Below, in pieces: positions 61,711-64,000 of a stretch of 64,000 nt of DNA; positions within the stretch are counted from its first letter, which is position 1, and each line of letters begins with the position of its first letter. The notes beneath the pieces were generated by a model that did no database searches, was not told the DNA's origin, and saw only the letters and a program-made list of their open reading frames with translations. The translations under genes and the position numbers were made by a program. Origin of the DNA: Catellatospora sp. IY07-71 (GTDB lineage: Bacteria; Actinomycetota; Actinomycetes; Mycobacteriales; Micromonosporaceae); the NCBI RefSeq assembly GCF_018326265.1, contig NZ_AP023360.1:7065001-7129000 (forward strand), in the 5' to 3' direction.

Positions 61711-63060
61711 ATGACGCCACGCGTCGCCGTGATCGGCGCCGGCCCGGCCGGGCTGGCCACGCTCAAGGCACTGGCCGACCGGGGCGTGCCCGCGGTCGCC
61801 TTCGACGCCGCGGCGCAGGTCGGCGGCCTGTGGGTGTACGGGGCGCCGCACTCCTCGGCCTACCGCACGCTGCACCTCAACACCTCGCGGACCCGCACCG
61901 AGTTCGCCGACCTGCCCATGCCCGCGGACTGGCCCGACTACCCCGACCACACCCGCATCGCCGCGTACCTGCTCGACTACGCCCGGCGCTTCGGCCTGCC
62001 GGCCTCCGTCCGGCTGCGGCACACCGTCACCGGCGTGGTCCGCGACGGCGACGGCTGGCGCGTCACCGCCGCCGGGCCCGACGGCGTCACCACGGTCCAC
62101 GTCGAAGCCGTCGTGATCGCCAACGGCCACAACAGCCGCCCGAAGCTCCCCTCCCCCGCCTACCCCGGCGAGCTGACCGCCGAGCAGCTGCACAGCCACG
62201 ACTACCGCGGCCCCGAGCAGCTCGCCGGGCGGCGCGTGCTGGTCGTCGGCGGCGGCAACTCCGCCATGGACATCGCCGTCGACGCCTCCCACGTCGCGTC
62301 GCGCACCCTGCTGTCGGTGCGCCGCGGCGTCTGGATCGTGCCCAAGCACCTGCTCGGCAAGCCGTCCGACACCCTCAACGGCGCGCTCGCCAAGCGCCTG
62401 CCCTGGCGCGTACGCCAGCGCATCAGCCAGACCATGCTGCGCTTCACCGTCGGGCGCCTGTCGGCATACGGCCTGCCCGAGCCCGAGCACGGCTTCCTGC
62501 AGGACCACCCGACCCTGTCCGACGCGCTGCTGTCGCGCATCAGCCACGGCGAGATCACCGTCCGGCCCGGCATCGCCCGCTTCGACGGCGACCGCGTCCA
62601 CTTCACCGACGGCGCCGCCGACGAGATCGACCTCGTGGTCTGGTGCACCGGCTACGACATCGACCTGCCGTTCCTCGACCCGGCCCTGCTCGGCGACGGC
62701 GCGGACCGGCTGCCGCTGTTCCGCCACGTGTTCCATCAGCAGGCGCCGGGCCTGATGTTCGTCGGGCTCATGCAGTCCACCGGCTCCGGCCTGCCCGTCG
62801 TCGAAGCCCAGGCCCGGCTGGCCGCCGCGCACGTGTCCGGGCAGTACGCGCTGCCCACCGCCGCCGCGCAGGCCGCCGACATCGCCGCCGAGCACCGCGC
62901 CGCCCGCGAGCGCTGGGGCGAGCGCCGCCCCGCCATGCGCATCGACTTCGACGCCTACCTCGCGCTCGCCGCGAAGGAACTCGCCGCGGGGGCCGACCGC
63001 GCCCGCCGCGGGCAGGGCGTCGCCTGGACCCGGACCACCGTTGAGGAGACCACCCGATGA
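61711..63060 (+). CDS. flavin-dependent monooxygenase (FMO/BVMO-like)
   Basis: This 449-residue FAD/NADPH enzyme has an FAD-binding GAGPAG (residues 9-14) and the motif region LHSHDYRGPEQLAGRRV. An NADPH-binding VVGGGNSAMDIA (about 179) and WCTGYDIDLPF are also present. These match class B flavin monooxygenases that oxidise soft heteroatoms or ketones. ATG 61711 follows GGGGAGG and the operator-like repeat. It is coupled to the dehydrogenase gene (ATGA overlap). Confidence 0.88.
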   Translation: MTPRVAVIGAGPAGLATLKALADRGVPAVAFDAAAQVGGLWVYGAPHSSAYRTLHLNTSRTRTEFADLPMPADWPDYPDHTRIAAYLLDYARRFGLPASVRLRHTVTGVVRDGDGWRVTAAGPDGVTTVHVEAVVIANGHNSRPKLPSPAYPGELTAEQLHSHDYRGPEQLAGRRVLVVGGGNSAMDIAVDASHVASRTLLSVRRGVWIVPKHLLGKPSDTLNGALAKRLPWRVRQRISQTMLRFTVGRLSAYGLPEPEHGFLQDHPTLSDALLSRISHGEITVRPGIARFDGDRVHFTDGAADEIDLVVWCTGYDIDLPFLDPALLGDGADRLPLFRHVFHQQAPGLMFVGLMQSTGSGLPVVEAQARLAAAHVSGQYALPTAAAQAADIAAEHRAARERWGERRPAMRIDFDAYLALAAKELAAGADRARRGQGVAWTRTTVEETTR

Positions 63061-63872
63061 CCCGGCTCGACGGCAAGCGCGTCATCGTCACCGGCGCGAA
63101 CGGCACCTTCGGGCGCATCCTGTGCGCCCGGCTCGAACTCGCCGGCGCCCGCGTCGTGGGCCTGGACCTGCACGAGGGCAGCGTCGGCAGCACCCCCGTG
63201 CTGGCGTGCGACCTCACCGACGGGACGGCCGTGCCCGGCGCGGTCGCCGCGGCCGTCGAGCTGCTCGGCGGGCTGGACCTGCTGATCAACAACGCGGGGG
63301 TGGGCGGACCCGCTCCGGCCGAGCTGCCGCCGGGCGACGCGGCGCGTACGCAGCTGGAGGTCAACCTGATGGCCGCGTGGCACACCACCGCCGCCGCGGT
63401 GCCCGCGCTGGAGCGCAGCCGCGGGCGCGTCGTGTTCGTGTCCAGCCGGATGGCGCTGCTGCCGCTGCCCCTGGCCGCCGCGTACGGGGTCAGCAAGCGG
63501 GCGCTGGTCGCCTACGCCGACGCGCTGCGGCTGGAGGTCGGCTCGCACATCGGCGTCAGCGTCGTGTACCCGAGCATGGTCGCCTCCCCCATCCACGACG
63601 CCACCGCCGAGGCGGGCCTGTCCCTGCAGGGCGTCTCCCGGTACGAGCCCGTCGACGGCGTCGTCGCGGCGATCCTGCGCGCCGCGGCCGCGCGCAAGGC
63701 GCCGCGCGACGTGGCCACCACCGGGCGCGGACGCGTCGAGCTGTTCCTGGCCCGGCACCTGCCGTCGCTGGCCGGTGCCATCGTGCGGCGCACCATCCGC
63801 ACCCGCATCGCCGCCGGCGACCTGGACCGAGCCCCGCTCGCCGCCGGCATGCTCCGCCGCGCGGGCCGCTGA
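63057..63872 (+). CDS. short-chain dehydrogenase/reductase
   Basis: This 271-residue classical SDR has a TGANGTFG cofactor loop (12-19), NNAGVG, and the catalytic Ser130, Tyr143 and Lys147 (YGVSK). A hydrophobic C-terminal part follows (LARHLPSLAGAIVRRTIRTRI), which may be membrane-associated. Start ATG 63057 overlaps the monooxygenase stop. The pair could convert an alcohol to a ketone and then to an ester or lactone (inference). Confidence 0.87.
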   Translation: MTRLDGKRVIVTGANGTFGRILCARLELAGARVVGLDLHEGSVGSTPVLACDLTDGTAVPGAVAAAVELLGGLDLLINNAGVGGPAPAELPPGDAARTQLEVNLMAAWHTTAAAVPALERSRGRVVFVSSRMALLPLPLAAAYGVSKRALVAYADALRLEVGSHIGVSVVYPSMVASPIHDATAEAGLSLQGVSRYEPVDGVVAAILRAAAARKAPRDVATTGRGRVELFLARHLPSLAGAIVRRTIRTRIAAGDLDRAPLAAGMLRRAGR

Positions 63873-63907
63873 CCAGCGGGATCAGCCGGGTGGTAGATCA
63901 TGCAACG

Positions 63908-64000
63908 GTGTCTGCGTGCCCTTTCTGCTTCCCTGCCGTCGAGCCCCAGGTCGTGCTGTCAGACTCGTGGTGTTACGCCATGTGGACCGGTGACACGGGC
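63908..64000 (+). CDS. HIT-like protein (5' end, cut by right edge)
   Basis: The last 31 codons of the window read VSACPFCFPAVEPQ, then VVLSDSWCYAMWTGDTG. This matches the N-terminus of histidine-triad family proteins (CPFC near the start, then the -C-YA-W-D strand). The His triad would lie outside the window. GTG 63908 is the only plausible start and no strong ribosome-binding site is visible. Confidence 0.6.
   Translation, partial: MSACPFCFPAVEPQVVLSDSWCYAMWTGDTG

Overview
The window is very GC-rich (about 72% by eye), uses GTG starts freely, has short intergenic gaps and many translationally coupled gene pairs. Gene content (TIGR03084, DUF3040, DUF4383, ROK repressors, secreted FnIII/CBM proteins, HEAT-repeat and SEC-C proteins, an IdeR/DmdR-type iron box and a GAAC-N4-GTTC SOS box) points to an actinobacterial chromosome. 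I infer a member of the Micromonosporaceae or a close relative; the organism cannot be fixed from the sequence alone. I found no rRNA, tRNA, CRISPR, transposase, integrase or phage gene, and no gene-free stretch longer than about 260 bases.

Layout. 1-5778 (minus): an acyl-CoA carboxylase / AtuA-type catabolic operon (TIGR03084 protein, AtuA-like protein, carboxyltransferase, biotin carboxylase cut by the left edge) behind a 14-bp palindrome that looks like a repressor operator. Two of its genes carry palindromic repeat elements inside the reading frame. 5942-11006: single genes, including a secreted alpha/beta hydrolase, YchJ-like, SRPBCC, DUF1772, DUF429, PfkB kinase and VTC-domain proteins. 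11213-26605: the largest coherent system, a saccharide-utilisation locus. Four secreted DUF4832-type proteins (with FnIII and carbohydrate-binding modules) run leftwards. A sugar ABC importer (two permeases, lipoprotein binding protein, no ATPase), a cytoplasmic GH36 alpha-galactosidase-like enzyme and a ROK regulator run rightwards from a shared AT-rich control region. 26674-33132: housekeeping and hypothetical genes (cupin, GNAT, DUF4383, FeS-type photolyase, secreted protein, HEAT repeats).

33208-36375: a 2,2-dialkylglycine decarboxylase with a divergent LysR regulator, then an alpha/beta hydrolase that lacks its nucleophilic serine. 36418-40137: small hypothetical genes, a methyltransferase, an SOS-box gene, a DUF664 protein and a lipoprotein. 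40193-46547: a ferric-iron-type ABC importer divergent from a single-protein AMP-ligase / carrier-protein / membrane-acyltransferase fusion, with two adjacent iron boxes between them. 46536-52889: a tripartite tricarboxylate transport system (TctCBA), a CitAB-like two-component system and an additional orphan TctC. 53053-58444: a PadR-type regulator with an operator-like palindrome, membrane proteins, a glycosyltransferase and a membrane protein with a sigma-region-2-like head. 58452-64000: an MFS carrier and divergent TetR, an AlkX/YcaQ-like protein, and a flavin monooxygenase plus short-chain dehydrogenase operon whose upstream palindrome shares the TetR half-site. The 5' end of a HIT-like gene runs off the right edge.

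The strongest leads for undescribed biology are the four-paralogue DUF4832 locus and the iron-box-controlled ligase-carrier-acyltransferase fusion. Next come the palindromic repeats that have become protein-coding inserts.
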